Below are positions 26,867-34,468 of a DNA stretch of 54,531 nt, in pieces; within the stretch, counting starts at the first letter, position 1; each line of letters starts with the position of its first letter. This DNA comes from Desertivirga sp966211215 (GTDB taxonomy: Bacteria; Bacteroidota; Bacteroidia; Sphingobacteriales; Sphingobacteriaceae). The stretch covers positions 1 through 54,531 of the forward strand of contig CBIHNR010000013.1 in assembly GCA_966211215.1 (NCBI GenBank). Reading direction: 5' to 3'. The notes under the pieces are model-generated. The model worked only from the letters and a program-made list of their open reading frames with translations. It made no database searches and was not told the DNA's origin. The position numbers and the translations under genes are program-made.

Positions 26867-27388
26867 ATGCCAGAGCTAATCAGAAATAAGAAAGAATACC
26901 TCCTGCTGGTATTGTTCTTTGTACTGTTAATTTTTAGCTATCAGTTTGCTTTTAAAAAGACCTGGAAAGCTTACCAGGTTAATAAAAGCCTCTCGGCTTC
27001 GCTAAATAAAGTGAACCTTAATTACCAGCCTGATTATTTACACCGAAGAAATTCCAGCCTTGATAAAGTACTGAGTAAGTACAGCCTTAAAGCAAACCTG
27101 TTTCGCGGTTCTGCCATTGCACAAATTGCCAGCCTTGCCGAAAAAGAAAACGTGAAATTGGTAGAAATTCCGGCAACAGCACCGGAATTGAATACTGCGC
27201 AAAGCCAGGTGCAGCGGCTTAACTTTGAGGGCGATTATTATTCTTTGCTGAGTTTTGTCCACAAACTGCAAAAGCAAAACAATATTGGCGTTGTGCGTTC
27301 GCTAAACCTTAAAGTAAGCACAAACTATACATCTGGCCAGGCTAAAAAACTGGTGCTGGAGCTTTATTTCCAAATTTTGAATGCTTGA
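26867..27388 (+). CDS. GspM/PilO-like assembly protein
   Basis: The 173-residue protein has an N-terminal membrane helix (about residues 9-27), a helical stretch, and a ferredoxin-like periplasmic domain (LVEIPATAPELN, QRLNFEGDYYSLLSFVHKLQ). The FEGxYxxLLxFVxxL pattern is characteristic of PilO and GspM. It is the final gene of the machine block. Its 3' end overlaps by 47 bases with the convergent Aat-like gene, so the two messages are antisense to each other there. Confidence 0.75.
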   Translation: MPELIRNKKEYLLLVLFFVLLIFSYQFAFKKTWKAYQVNKSLSASLNKVNLNYQPDYLHRRNSSLDKVLSKYSLKANLFRGSAIAQIASLAEKENVKLVEIPATAPELNTAQSQVQRLNFEGDYYSLLSFVHKLQKQNNIGVVRSLNLKVSTNYTSGQAKKLVLELYFQILNA

Positions 27389-28190
27389 TTGAAGCGTTAT
27401 CCAGCTCTGGAACACTTTCGGTAAATTTTGTTGGCATTATTAGCGATTTTGCCAATTGGCGTTTAAACTCAGCACGGGGTGTGTCAACTGCACCAAATTG
27501 ATGGAACCAATTTTGCCCGAAGCCAGAATCATGCAAAGTAAAGCCCTCATCTCTTAATTTATGTAGTAAATAGTAATAGGCAATCTTGCTGGCGTTATCA
27601 ACAATGTGAAATAAAGTAATATCGGCAAAATAGCTATTCACGGCATAGCCGATAACGCCACCTACTAACACGCCATTTCGATAAGTCTCAATACTATGGG
27701 CTATGCCAAGCTCATGCAATTCAACGGCTGCATTGATATATTCTTTACTTAGCCAGGTTCTCGATGTCTTTTTGCGAGGCATCGCGCAGCATTCAATAGT
27801 TCTTTTAAAATTGTGATCGATTTTTACTTCAAAACGCTCTGTGCTTTTGCTAGTTAAGTTTTTCTTTAATAAACGAATCAGGTCTTTGTGGGCTTTAAAG
27901 CCGGCAATCGGAATCAGGCCCCTGAACTCCGGGTCATGCCATTCAATTCTTCGATTGTCCGATACCTTGGGCAGAGGGACCACACCTTGAAAATAGCCCT
28001 TCAACATCATGTTTTCTGGGGTAAGTTCAAACGTTCGATAACTCCATAAAATGCTTTTCAGTGCACCGCCCGTAAGCTTGGAGTGTGCGGCAAACAAGGC
28101 TGTCAACATCAAGGCTTTTGTGTTTCGCCATACCTCATACAATTGGTTGAATGTGAGAGAAAAGTCCAGTTGGGTGAGGTGTAAATTCAT
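27342..28190 (-). CDS. Aat-like aminoacyl-tRNA-protein transferase, copy 1
   Basis: The 282-residue cytoplasmic protein is related to leucyl/phenylalanyl-tRNA-protein transferase (Aat), which adds Leu or Phe to N-terminal Lys or Arg for the N-degron pathway. Matches are KGYFQGVVPLP, IEWHDPEFRGLIP, HSIETY (Glu168, the position of E. coli Glu156 as I recall it) and a GAVDTPRAEF segment. The residue equivalent to E. coli Asp186 is Asp221, but the catalytic-site Gln188 position is Gly223 (DSG for DCQ). The FGESMF motif reads FADITLF. It has about 50 extra N-terminal residues. A second copy lies upstream. These changes point to altered substrate or activity. It overlaps the GspM-like gene. Confidence 0.72.
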   Translation of the reverse strand: MNLHLTQLDFSLTFNQLYEVWRNTKALMLTALFAAHSKLTGGALKSILWSYRTFELTPENMMLKGYFQGVVPLPKVSDNRRIEWHDPEFRGLIPIAGFKAHKDLIRLLKKNLTSKSTERFEVKIDHNFKRTIECCAMPRKKTSRTWLSKEYINAAVELHELGIAHSIETYRNGVLVGGVIGYAVNSYFADITLFHIVDNASKIAYYYLLHKLRDEGFTLHDSGFGQNWFHQFGAVDTPRAEFKRQLAKSLIMPTKFTESVPELDNASIKHSKFGNKAPAPVF

Positions 28191-28829
28191 GTTAGTGAAA
28201 TTGTATTTAAATTTACGGCCTTAATGATTTGCTTCATATAGCCCAGCCCCAGTTGTTCCAGCCCTTGTAACAAAGTGTGGTTAATGGGAACTTTTAACTA
28301 ATAATTTCGCGACTGTTTTTTTCTTCATATGCAAGAATTGGGTGATTTTAGGGCTGGAGTTAAGTATTTTCCCATGTTTTTTGGTTCTGTTACCATTTAT
28401 GCCCCGTTTTTACCGATTGTCGGGAAGCCCAATTGCTTATCGGTAAATTTTCTTGCTTTAGCCCAGGAACGGAATTCCCCCGATAAAATTTTTCGGCAAA
28501 GATAATTTCCAGTTGAAATATCATTGTTTTAGGTAAGGTATCCTCAGACTAGATAAGTCGGTATCTTTTTGAAAAACAGGGGATAGTGGAATGAAATAAG
28601 AGATCTGGCCTATTCCCTGATATGCTTTTTTACTATAGGGAAAATTGACCGATATAGTTATAAATAGATTGTAAAGGCTGGTGGGAAATGTGTACCCCTC
28701 GAGCAGCTATACCTTTTCTATTTCTTAAAGTTGCTGGCTCGAGGGGCTTAACACCTATATTAACTATTCAAGATCGAAACAAGCATGGCCTAGCCTAAGG
28801 CAGGGCCAGCAATTCAACTACTAGTTACG
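28191..28829. other. Intergenic region between the two Aat-like genes
   Basis: No gene is visible in either strand. A hairpin with a 10-bp perfect stem (cccctcgagc / gctcgagggg, 28695-28704 and 28737-28746) and a 32-base loop lies downstream of copy 2. It has no T run, so it may be a processing or regulatory structure. The rest is AT-rich and likely carries the promoter of copy 1. Confidence 0.6.
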
Positions 28830-29681
28830 TTAAACTGAATGGCGGCAATCAATTTTTTCTCTTGGTTGCGTTGTATTTGATATCAGTTTAGGGGCGTCGA
28901 AATTCAATTCTGGAACGTTGTTCGAAAATTTGGCAGGCATCAATATAGCTTTAGCGAGCTGTTTCTTGAATTCGGTCCGGGGGGTGTCAACAGCACCAAA
29001 CTGTTCAAACCAATTTCCTCCAAAGCCAGAATCGTGCAGCGTAAAGCCTTCATCGCGTAGTTTATGAAGAAGATAGTAATATCCAACGTGGCTGGCATTA
29101 TCAACAATGTTGAAGAGCGTTATATCTGCAAAATAGCCATTTACGGCATAGCCAATAATGCCTCCTACAAGCACTCCATTCTGATAAGTTTCAATGCTAT
29201 GTGCCACTCCAAGTTCATGTAATTCAAGAGCCGCATTGATGTATTCTTTGCTTATCCAGGTTCTTGAAGTGTTTTTGCGAGGCATTGCACAGCATTCAAT
29301 TGTCCTTTTAAAATTGTGGTTGATTTTAACTTCAAAGCGGTCTTCTCCTTCTGCTGTCAAATTCTTTTTTAATAAACGAATCAGGCTTTTTCGCGCTTTA
29401 AAATCCTCAATAGGAACCAGTCCTCTAACTTCCGGGTCATGCCATTCAATTTTCCGATTATCACTCATGTTGGGTAAAGGAACCACCCCCTGAAAATAAC
29501 CTTTCAACATGATGTTTTCAGGTGTGAGTTCCAATTTTCGGTAACCCCACAAAATGCTTTTAAGGGCATCTCCGGTAATTTTTGCATGAGCGGTAAAAAG
29601 AGCGCTTAGCATCAACCCTTTTGTGTTTCTCCAAAACTCAAATAAGTGGTTAAAATCTTGTTGATTGAAATGTAAATTCAT
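28830..29681 (-). CDS. Aat-like aminoacyl-tRNA-protein transferase, copy 2
   Basis: The 283-residue protein is a clear paralogue of copy 1 across nearly its full length, apart from the C-terminal tail (ends KLISNTTQPREK and a short rest). It has the same features: KGYFQGVVPLP, IEWHDPEVRGLVP, HSIETY (Glu164), Asp217 kept, Gly219 in place of the Gln equivalent, and FADITLF. Because both copies share the same departures from classical Aat, the changes predate the duplication and are probably maintained. It is transcribed away from the pectin esterase gene. Confidence 0.72.
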   Translation of the reverse strand: MNLHFNQQDFNHLFEFWRNTKGLMLSALFTAHAKITGDALKSILWGYRKLELTPENIMLKGYFQGVVPLPNMSDNRKIEWHDPEVRGLVPIEDFKARKSLIRLLKKNLTAEGEDRFEVKINHNFKRTIECCAMPRKNTSRTWISKEYINAALELHELGVAHSIETYQNGVLVGGIIGYAVNGYFADITLFNIVDNASHVGYYYLLHKLRDEGFTLHDSGFGGNWFEQFGAVDTPRTEFKKQLAKAILMPAKFSNNVPELNFDAPKLISNTTQPREKIDCRHSV

Positions 29682-29909
29682 AGGAGTTAATTAGTTAGAC
29701 CCCAAGTTACAGAGTAAAATTTTTTCATCATATAGCTAAGCTACAATTGTAAAGAAGTTAGCACTTAACTGTGTTTAATGTGAAGTTTTGCACATTTTGA
29801 TGATTTTTCGTAACTAAGAAATTACGTGAATTACAGGTCTGTACATGACGCTTCATCGGCGTTTTTTTTCTAATCTTGGCACCGTTAATAAACCTGTTTC
29901 AGTGACCAA

Positions 29910-31448
29910 ATGAAAAGGACCCCTTTTTTCTTATTATACATTTTTGCCTCTATGCTGGTGGGCGAGGCTCAGGCCAAGATTGTCCTGCCAGCAATTTTTG
30001 CTGATAATATGGTATTGCAGCAAAACGAAAAAGTGGCCCTATGGGGCTGGGCTGATGCCGGCGAAAAGGTAACGATTAAACCTAGCTGGAGTAAGGAGAT
30101 TACTACCGTAGCAGCTGCCGATGGAAAATGGACAGCCTCTCTTAAAACCCTGAAAGCGGGCGGGCCGTACTCTGTAAAGTTTTCAGGGAAAGACAACACG
30201 TTGGAATTAGCCAATATCCTGTTTGGAGAAGTATGGCTGTGCTCCGGGCAATCAAATATGAATTTCCCTTTACAAAAACTGGGCGGATGGCGTACAGGCG
30301 TTATCAATTATGAGCAGGAAGTTGCAGCTGCAAATCATCCTAACATTCGTTTTTTTACCGTAGAACAGAAAGTAGCCGATACTCCACAAAAAGATTGCAA
30401 AGGAACCTGGGAAGTTTGCAGCCCTAAAACAGCCGTTAACTTTTCGGCCGTTGCCTATTATTTTGCCAAAGACATTGAAGAACAGTTGCATGTACCGGTC
30501 GGCATTATCCATTCATCATGGGGAGGCACCCCGGTTGAAGCCTGGACAAAAAAAGAGATTTTAGAATCTGACGAAGATTTCCGTCCGATATTAGAGCGTT
30601 TTAAAAAACAATCAGAAAATCCAAAAGAAGCTACCGATGCTTACAAGCTAGCCGTAGAGCAATGGAAAAAAGACGTAGCCGATGGCAAATTAACGGGTAT
30701 TGCAAAAGTGCAGGGCCCTCGCGAAGTTCTTACTAAAACCAGCAATAAAGCACCGTCTAACCTGTACAATGCAATGATAGCTCCTTTGGTTCCTTTTGCC
30801 ATAAAAGGGGCGTTGTGGTACCAGGGAGAATCAAATATGGAGCGGGCCTATCAGTACCGCAAGCTATTTCCGGCAATGGTAAGCAGCTGGCGTAAAGACT
30901 GGCATGCCGAATTCCCATTTTATTTTGTGCAAATAGCCCCTCATAAAGCACAACACGCCGAAATAAGGGAAGCACAATTACTGAGCTCCCAATCGCTTAA
31001 AAAAGCAGGTATGGTAGTTACTACAGATGTTGGCGATTCTGCAGATATCCACCCAAGAAACAAAGAGGCAGTGGGCAAACGCCTGGCGCTCTGGGCACTT
31101 GCTAAAACCTATAATAAGCATCTGGCTTATTCCGGCCCATTATATAAATCCATCAAGATAGAAGATGGCAAAGCCTTTATCTCATTTGATTTTGCAGAGG
31201 GCCTGGCTGCTAAAAATGGCAGCCTCAAAGAATTTACCATCGCCGGTGCCGACCAGGTCTTTCATCCCGCAAAAGCGGAAATTAAGGGAAATAAAGTACT
31301 AGTGTGGAGCGATGAGGTAAGCGCCCCGGTAGCGGTGCGTTTTGGCTGGAAATACGTGCCCCACGCAGAGTTATTTAACCAATCCGGTTTACCAGCTTCG
31401 CCCTTTAGGACAGATAGCTGGAAAGGCGAAACAGACAATAATAGATGA
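29910..31448 (+). CDS. Sialate O-acetylesterase-like (SASA) carbohydrate esterase
   Basis: The 512-residue secreted protein has a signal peptide (about residues 1-22, ending AQA) and an SGNH/SASA fold. The nucleophile is Ser115 in CSGQSNM. Asp379 and His381 lie in the ADIHP motif. WYQGESN and SSWGGTPVEAWT also match. Family members remove acetyl groups from sugars. In this setting the target is most likely acetylated pectin. It starts a same-strand run of pectin genes. A -7-like box TAATCTTG lies at 29871-29878, without a clear -33 element. The stop overlaps an ATG at 31445 upstream of the GH28 gene. Confidence 0.88.
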   Translation: MKRTPFFLLYIFASMLVGEAQAKIVLPAIFADNMVLQQNEKVALWGWADAGEKVTIKPSWSKEITTVAAADGKWTASLKTLKAGGPYSVKFSGKDNTLELANILFGEVWLCSGQSNMNFPLQKLGGWRTGVINYEQEVAAANHPNIRFFTVEQKVADTPQKDCKGTWEVCSPKTAVNFSAVAYYFAKDIEEQLHVPVGIIHSSWGGTPVEAWTKKEILESDEDFRPILERFKKQSENPKEATDAYKLAVEQWKKDVADGKLTGIAKVQGPREVLTKTSNKAPSNLYNAMIAPLVPFAIKGALWYQGESNMERAYQYRKLFPAMVSSWRKDWHAEFPFYFVQIAPHKAQHAEIREAQLLSSQSLKKAGMVVTTDVGDSADIHPRNKEAVGKRLALWALAKTYNKHLAYSGPLYKSIKIEDGKAFISFDFAEGLAAKNGSLKEFTIAGADQVFHPAKAEIKGNKVLVWSDEVSAPVAVRFGWKYVPHAELFNQSGLPASPFRTDSWKGETDNNR

Positions 31449-31486
31449 TCTGTGTAAACAGAAATAAACCAAGTAAATCCAAAATA

Positions 31487-32929
31487 ATGAAGATAGGAAA
31501 GAGATTAGTGTTGATACTTCTACTGGTACAAATTGCTGTTTTTAACCTAAGGGCAGCAGAGCCCGCCTGGGCAGCTAAAGTGGGAGCAAGGAATCAAAAA
31601 ATAAGCAAAGCGATATTTAAAGCCAATAGCTATGGTGCTGTAAACGATGGCAAAACCTTAAATACCAAATACATTCAAAAAGCAATAGATGAGTGTTCTG
31701 CTAAAGGTGGAGGCCTTGTAACCTTCGCCCCTGGCAAGTATGTAACCGGTTCATTGTTTGTGAAGAAAAATGTCTTTATCCGCCTGGATAAAGGGGTGGA
31801 ACTTTTAGGAAGCCAGGATTTAAAAGACTATCCCGAAATTGATACCCGTGTTGCTGGAATTGAAATGAAATGGCCGGCGGCTTTGATCAATATTATCGGG
31901 CAAAAAAATGTGGGCCTTAGCGGCGAAGGCACCGTGAATGCACAAGGTAAGCCATTTTGGGATGCCTATTGGGATTTAAGAAAAGAATATGAGCCTAAAG
32001 GTTTGCGCTGGATTGTTGACTACGATGCAAAGCGCCCGCGTACTTTATTGATTACTAGTTCTGAAGATATTTCTGTAAAAGGCCTAACGTTTCAACAAGC
32101 TGGCTTCTGGACGGTACATGTGCTTTATTCTTCCTATGTAACGGTTGATGGCATTACCATTCAAAACAATGTTGGCGGACATGGGCCAAGCACAGATGGA
32201 ATTGATATAGATTCTTCATCCTGGGTGTTGGTACAAAACTGCGATATTGATTGCAATGATGATAATTTCTGCATTAAATCTGGCCGCGATTGGGATGGAT
32301 TACGAGTTAATAAACCAGCGGAATACATCGTAATTAAAGATTGTGTTTCCCGCAAAGGCGGAGGTTTAATCACTTTTGGCAGCGAAACCTCAGGGGGGAT
32401 GCGGCATATCATAGCTAAAAACCTGAAAGCCAGCGGAACCAAAGTCGGCATGCGTTTTAAATCGGCAAAAAATCGCGGCGGCACAATAGAAGATATATAT
32501 CTGTCTAATATCCAGATGAGTAATGTAGGGGTAGCCCTCGAAATTACACCCAACTGGAACCCTGCATACAGTTATTCAACGTTGCCGGCAGGCTATGACA
32601 TTAACAAAGTGCCCGAGCATTGGAAAAAGATGTTAATGGAAGTGAAGCCAGAAGATGGAATTCCGGTTTTCAAAGACATTTATATTTCTGATATTAAAGT
32701 TACCCAAGCCCGAAAAGCCATCTTCGCCGACGGTTTGTCAGAGCTTCCACTTAAAAACTTCCAGTTAAAAAACATCAATATGAGCGCTAAAACAGCAGGC
32801 TCAATTAAAAATGCCGAGAACTGGAAAATGGAAAATGTAAATATTCAGGCAATCGATAAAAGCAAGATAATAATTACTGACTCAAAAAATATTGGCGCAG
32901 TAAATAGTACGAGTGCAGATCAGTTGTAG
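31487..32929 (+). CDS. GH28 family hydrolase lacking the motif histidine
   Basis: The 480-residue protein has a signal peptide (MKIGKRLVLILLL...RAAEP) from the ATG at 31487. An earlier in-frame ATG at 31445 overlaps the previous stop and would add 14 residues. The right-handed beta-helix carries Asp237 and Asp240 (STDGIDI), Asp258 and Asp259 (CNDDNFCIKSG), and RFK with Arg323 and Lys325. The His of the usual GHG motif is replaced by Gly292 (KGGGLITFGSE). I recall that this His is lost in rhamnogalacturonan hydrolases, so a rhamnogalacturonan or other non-polygalacturonate substrate is more likely than plain homogalacturonan. Confidence 0.85.
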   Translation: MKIGKRLVLILLLVQIAVFNLRAAEPAWAAKVGARNQKISKAIFKANSYGAVNDGKTLNTKYIQKAIDECSAKGGGLVTFAPGKYVTGSLFVKKNVFIRLDKGVELLGSQDLKDYPEIDTRVAGIEMKWPAALINIIGQKNVGLSGEGTVNAQGKPFWDAYWDLRKEYEPKGLRWIVDYDAKRPRTLLITSSEDISVKGLTFQQAGFWTVHVLYSSYVTVDGITIQNNVGGHGPSTDGIDIDSSSWVLVQNCDIDCNDDNFCIKSGRDWDGLRVNKPAEYIVIKDCVSRKGGGLITFGSETSGGMRHIIAKNLKASGTKVGMRFKSAKNRGGTIEDIYLSNIQMSNVGVALEITPNWNPAYSYSTLPAGYDINKVPEHWKKMLMEVKPEDGIPVFKDIYISDIKVTQARKAIFADGLSELPLKNFQLKNINMSAKTAGSIKNAENWKMENVNIQAIDKSKIIITDSKNIGAVNSTSADQL

Positions 32930-33373
32930 TCTGAGCAAACAAGTACAAGGATAATTACCTTCGCGAGAGCTAGCGTTCCCAACAAGCTTTGGGTTTAACG
33001 CGATTGCAGGAGGTATTTGACATAAGCAGAAACGTTGATTTAGAGGCGGTGCCTTGGCGAAGTGCCTGGGTAAAAATTCACTTATCAGCGGGTCTGTGTA
33101 TCAGGAAGGTGCATTGTCGGGTTTTCCGAAGCGATGGGCTGTGCAAAGGGAAAGGCCGGCGCAGCACCGTGCGGCTGATAAGTGAATTTGCGCAGAGAAA
33201 TGTGCGGAAAAGGCACCTCGGCAAGGCACAAGATTTTTGTTTCTTTTCATCGAATGGAAAAGAAAAAGAAAGAAAATTGAGGGCACAAAAGGATTGATTA
33301 GATATAAGAGAATGTGGGGACACAATAGCTCTCTTGAGCATTTATAACACCCCACCAAAAAAATAACCAACTT
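32930..33373. other. Non-coding spacer holding a large structured element
   Basis: The spacer separates the GH28 and GH43-like genes. Apparent frames on both strands lie within the inverted repeats and show no protein features, so I do not call genes. Its main content is the nested palindrome at 33048-33262. Confidence 0.7.
33048..33262. repeat. Nested inverted-repeat element with strong fold-back
   Basis: The outer arms are 33048-33066 (ggtgccttggcgaagtgcc) and 33212-33229, nearly complementary with two mismatches. The inner arms 33074-33089 and 33174-33189 are a perfect 16-bp inverted repeat (aaattcacttatcagc). Further inside, ggtgc (33108-33112) can pair with gcacc (33164-33168). A second short hairpin (tttcttttcat with atggaaaagaaa) follows. 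The nesting suggests an RNA or cruciform structure, possibly a dispersed fold-back element. Confidence 0.75.
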
Positions 33374-34444
33374 ATGCAACGAAGGCAGTTCATTTCAAAC
33401 ACTCTTCTGCTATCTGCAGCAGCAATGCTGCCCGATATTTCATTCGGTGCATTAAATGCAGGCTTTAGCCTTTCGGCTTTTGCCAAAAGGCTAAAGCCGA
33501 AAGGCCGTGCTTTGGAAATGGACGGATATTACGTTTGGTGTAACAGCCCTATTATGGGCGAAGACGGAAAAGTGCATGTTTTCTTTTCGCGTTGGGTGGC
33601 AAAGAAAGGAATGGGAGGTTGGATAAACAGCTCAGAAATAGCGCATGCCGTAGCTGACACGCCAGAGTCTCCCTTCGAATTTAAGGAGGTAGTATTGGCG
33701 CCGCGTGGCACCGGTTATTGGGACGGAACCTCCTGCCACAATCCTCACATTAAGTTTGTTGATGGCAAATATTGCCTGTTTTACATGGGCAATTCGAACG
33801 GAAAAACCAATACCAAAAGAATAGGTTTAGCAACAGCCGAATCGTTAAACGGCCCCTGGCAGCGCCCGGACAAGCCTTTGTTGGAAGCAGGCCCCGAGGG
33901 TGCCTGGGATGACCATTGCACCACAAATCCGGCTTTCTTAAAGCATCCCAACGGACAATATTGGCTTTATTATAAATCCTGGAACAATAACGATTACTAT
34001 AATTCAAGCGATCCGGTAATTCGGGGGAACCGCAAGTACGGCCTGGCAATAGCCGAAAAACTCGAAGGCCCCTACGTTCGCTATTCCGGCAACCCGGTAA
34101 TTGATTATTCAAAAAAAGGCGGTAATAAACAATTTGAAGATGCCTTTGTATGGCACGAAAAAGGAAAATTCAATATGCTGGCCCGCGATATGGGCGTTTA
34201 TAATCATGAAGTCGGCCTACATATCGGTTCAAAAGATGGCCTTAGCTGGAGCGAACCTTTAATTGCTTATCAGGCCCTGAAAGAATACGCACAGGAACCT
34301 CCTGCGCCGCCTCATTTAAAACGTTATGGCCGTTTAGAACGACCTCAAATTTTATTTATTAAGGGCAAGCCAGCTTACTTGTTTACAGCTGCGCAAGGCG
34401 GAAAACACAACACAGCATCTTCTTTTATTTTCAAAATAATATAG
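33374..34444 (+). CDS. GH43-like propeller protein with Tat-type signal
   Basis: The 356-residue protein starts MQRRQFISNTLLLSAAAML, a twin-arginine-type signal. It has propeller-like repeats (DGKVHVFFSRW, DGKYCLFYMGN, NGQYWLYYKSW, KGKFNMLARD) as in GH43, GH117 and related families. Where the family usually has catalytic Asp-Pro pairs, this protein reads NSPIMGEDG, CHNPHIKF and CTTNPAF. The acidic pair QFEDAF (about residue 255) remains. So it is either a distinct family or a non-classical catalyst. A palindromic repeat lies in the coding region just after the signal. It follows a large structured spacer and precedes a GH28 gene. Confidence 0.72.
   Translation: MQRRQFISNTLLLSAAAMLPDISFGALNAGFSLSAFAKRLKPKGRALEMDGYYVWCNSPIMGEDGKVHVFFSRWVAKKGMGGWINSSEIAHAVADTPESPFEFKEVVLAPRGTGYWDGTSCHNPHIKFVDGKYCLFYMGNSNGKTNTKRIGLATAESLNGPWQRPDKPLLEAGPEGAWDDHCTTNPAFLKHPNGQYWLYYKSWNNNDYYNSSDPVIRGNRKYGLAIAEKLEGPYVRYSGNPVIDYSKKGGNKQFEDAFVWHEKGKFNMLARDMGVYNHEVGLHIGSKDGLSWSEPLIAYQALKEYAQEPPAPPHLKRYGRLERPQILFIKGKPAYLFTAAQGGKHNTASSFIFKII
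33461..33505. repeat. Palindromic repeat inside coding sequence, two exclusive hairpins
   Basis: The arms ggctttagccttt (33461-33473) and aaaggctaaagcc (33486-33498) are perfectly complementary. A second perfect pair overlaps them: gcctttcggct (33468-33478) with agccgaaaggc (33495-33505). Only one hairpin can form at a time. The sequence sits in frame right after the signal peptide and encodes the join to the mature protein. It resembles REP-like intergenic elements. Confidence 0.8.
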
Positions 34445-34468
34445 CAAACACACTCAGAATTAAATATT

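Noticed and set aside
11377..27388. Interpretation of the locus as a classical type IVa pilus for twitching
   Set aside because: No PilT-like retraction ATPase is seen, there is one assembly ATPase only, and GspK/I/J-like minor pilins fit a secretion machine better.
28695..28746. Rho-independent terminator for Aat-like copy 2
   Set aside because: The stem is strong, but the loop is 32 bases and there is no T run on the transcribed strand, so it is only noted as a hairpin.
33078..33379. Open frames on both strands in the spacer after the first GH28 gene
   Set aside because: They are a by-product of the long inverted repeats; they lack a plausible start context and protein-like composition.
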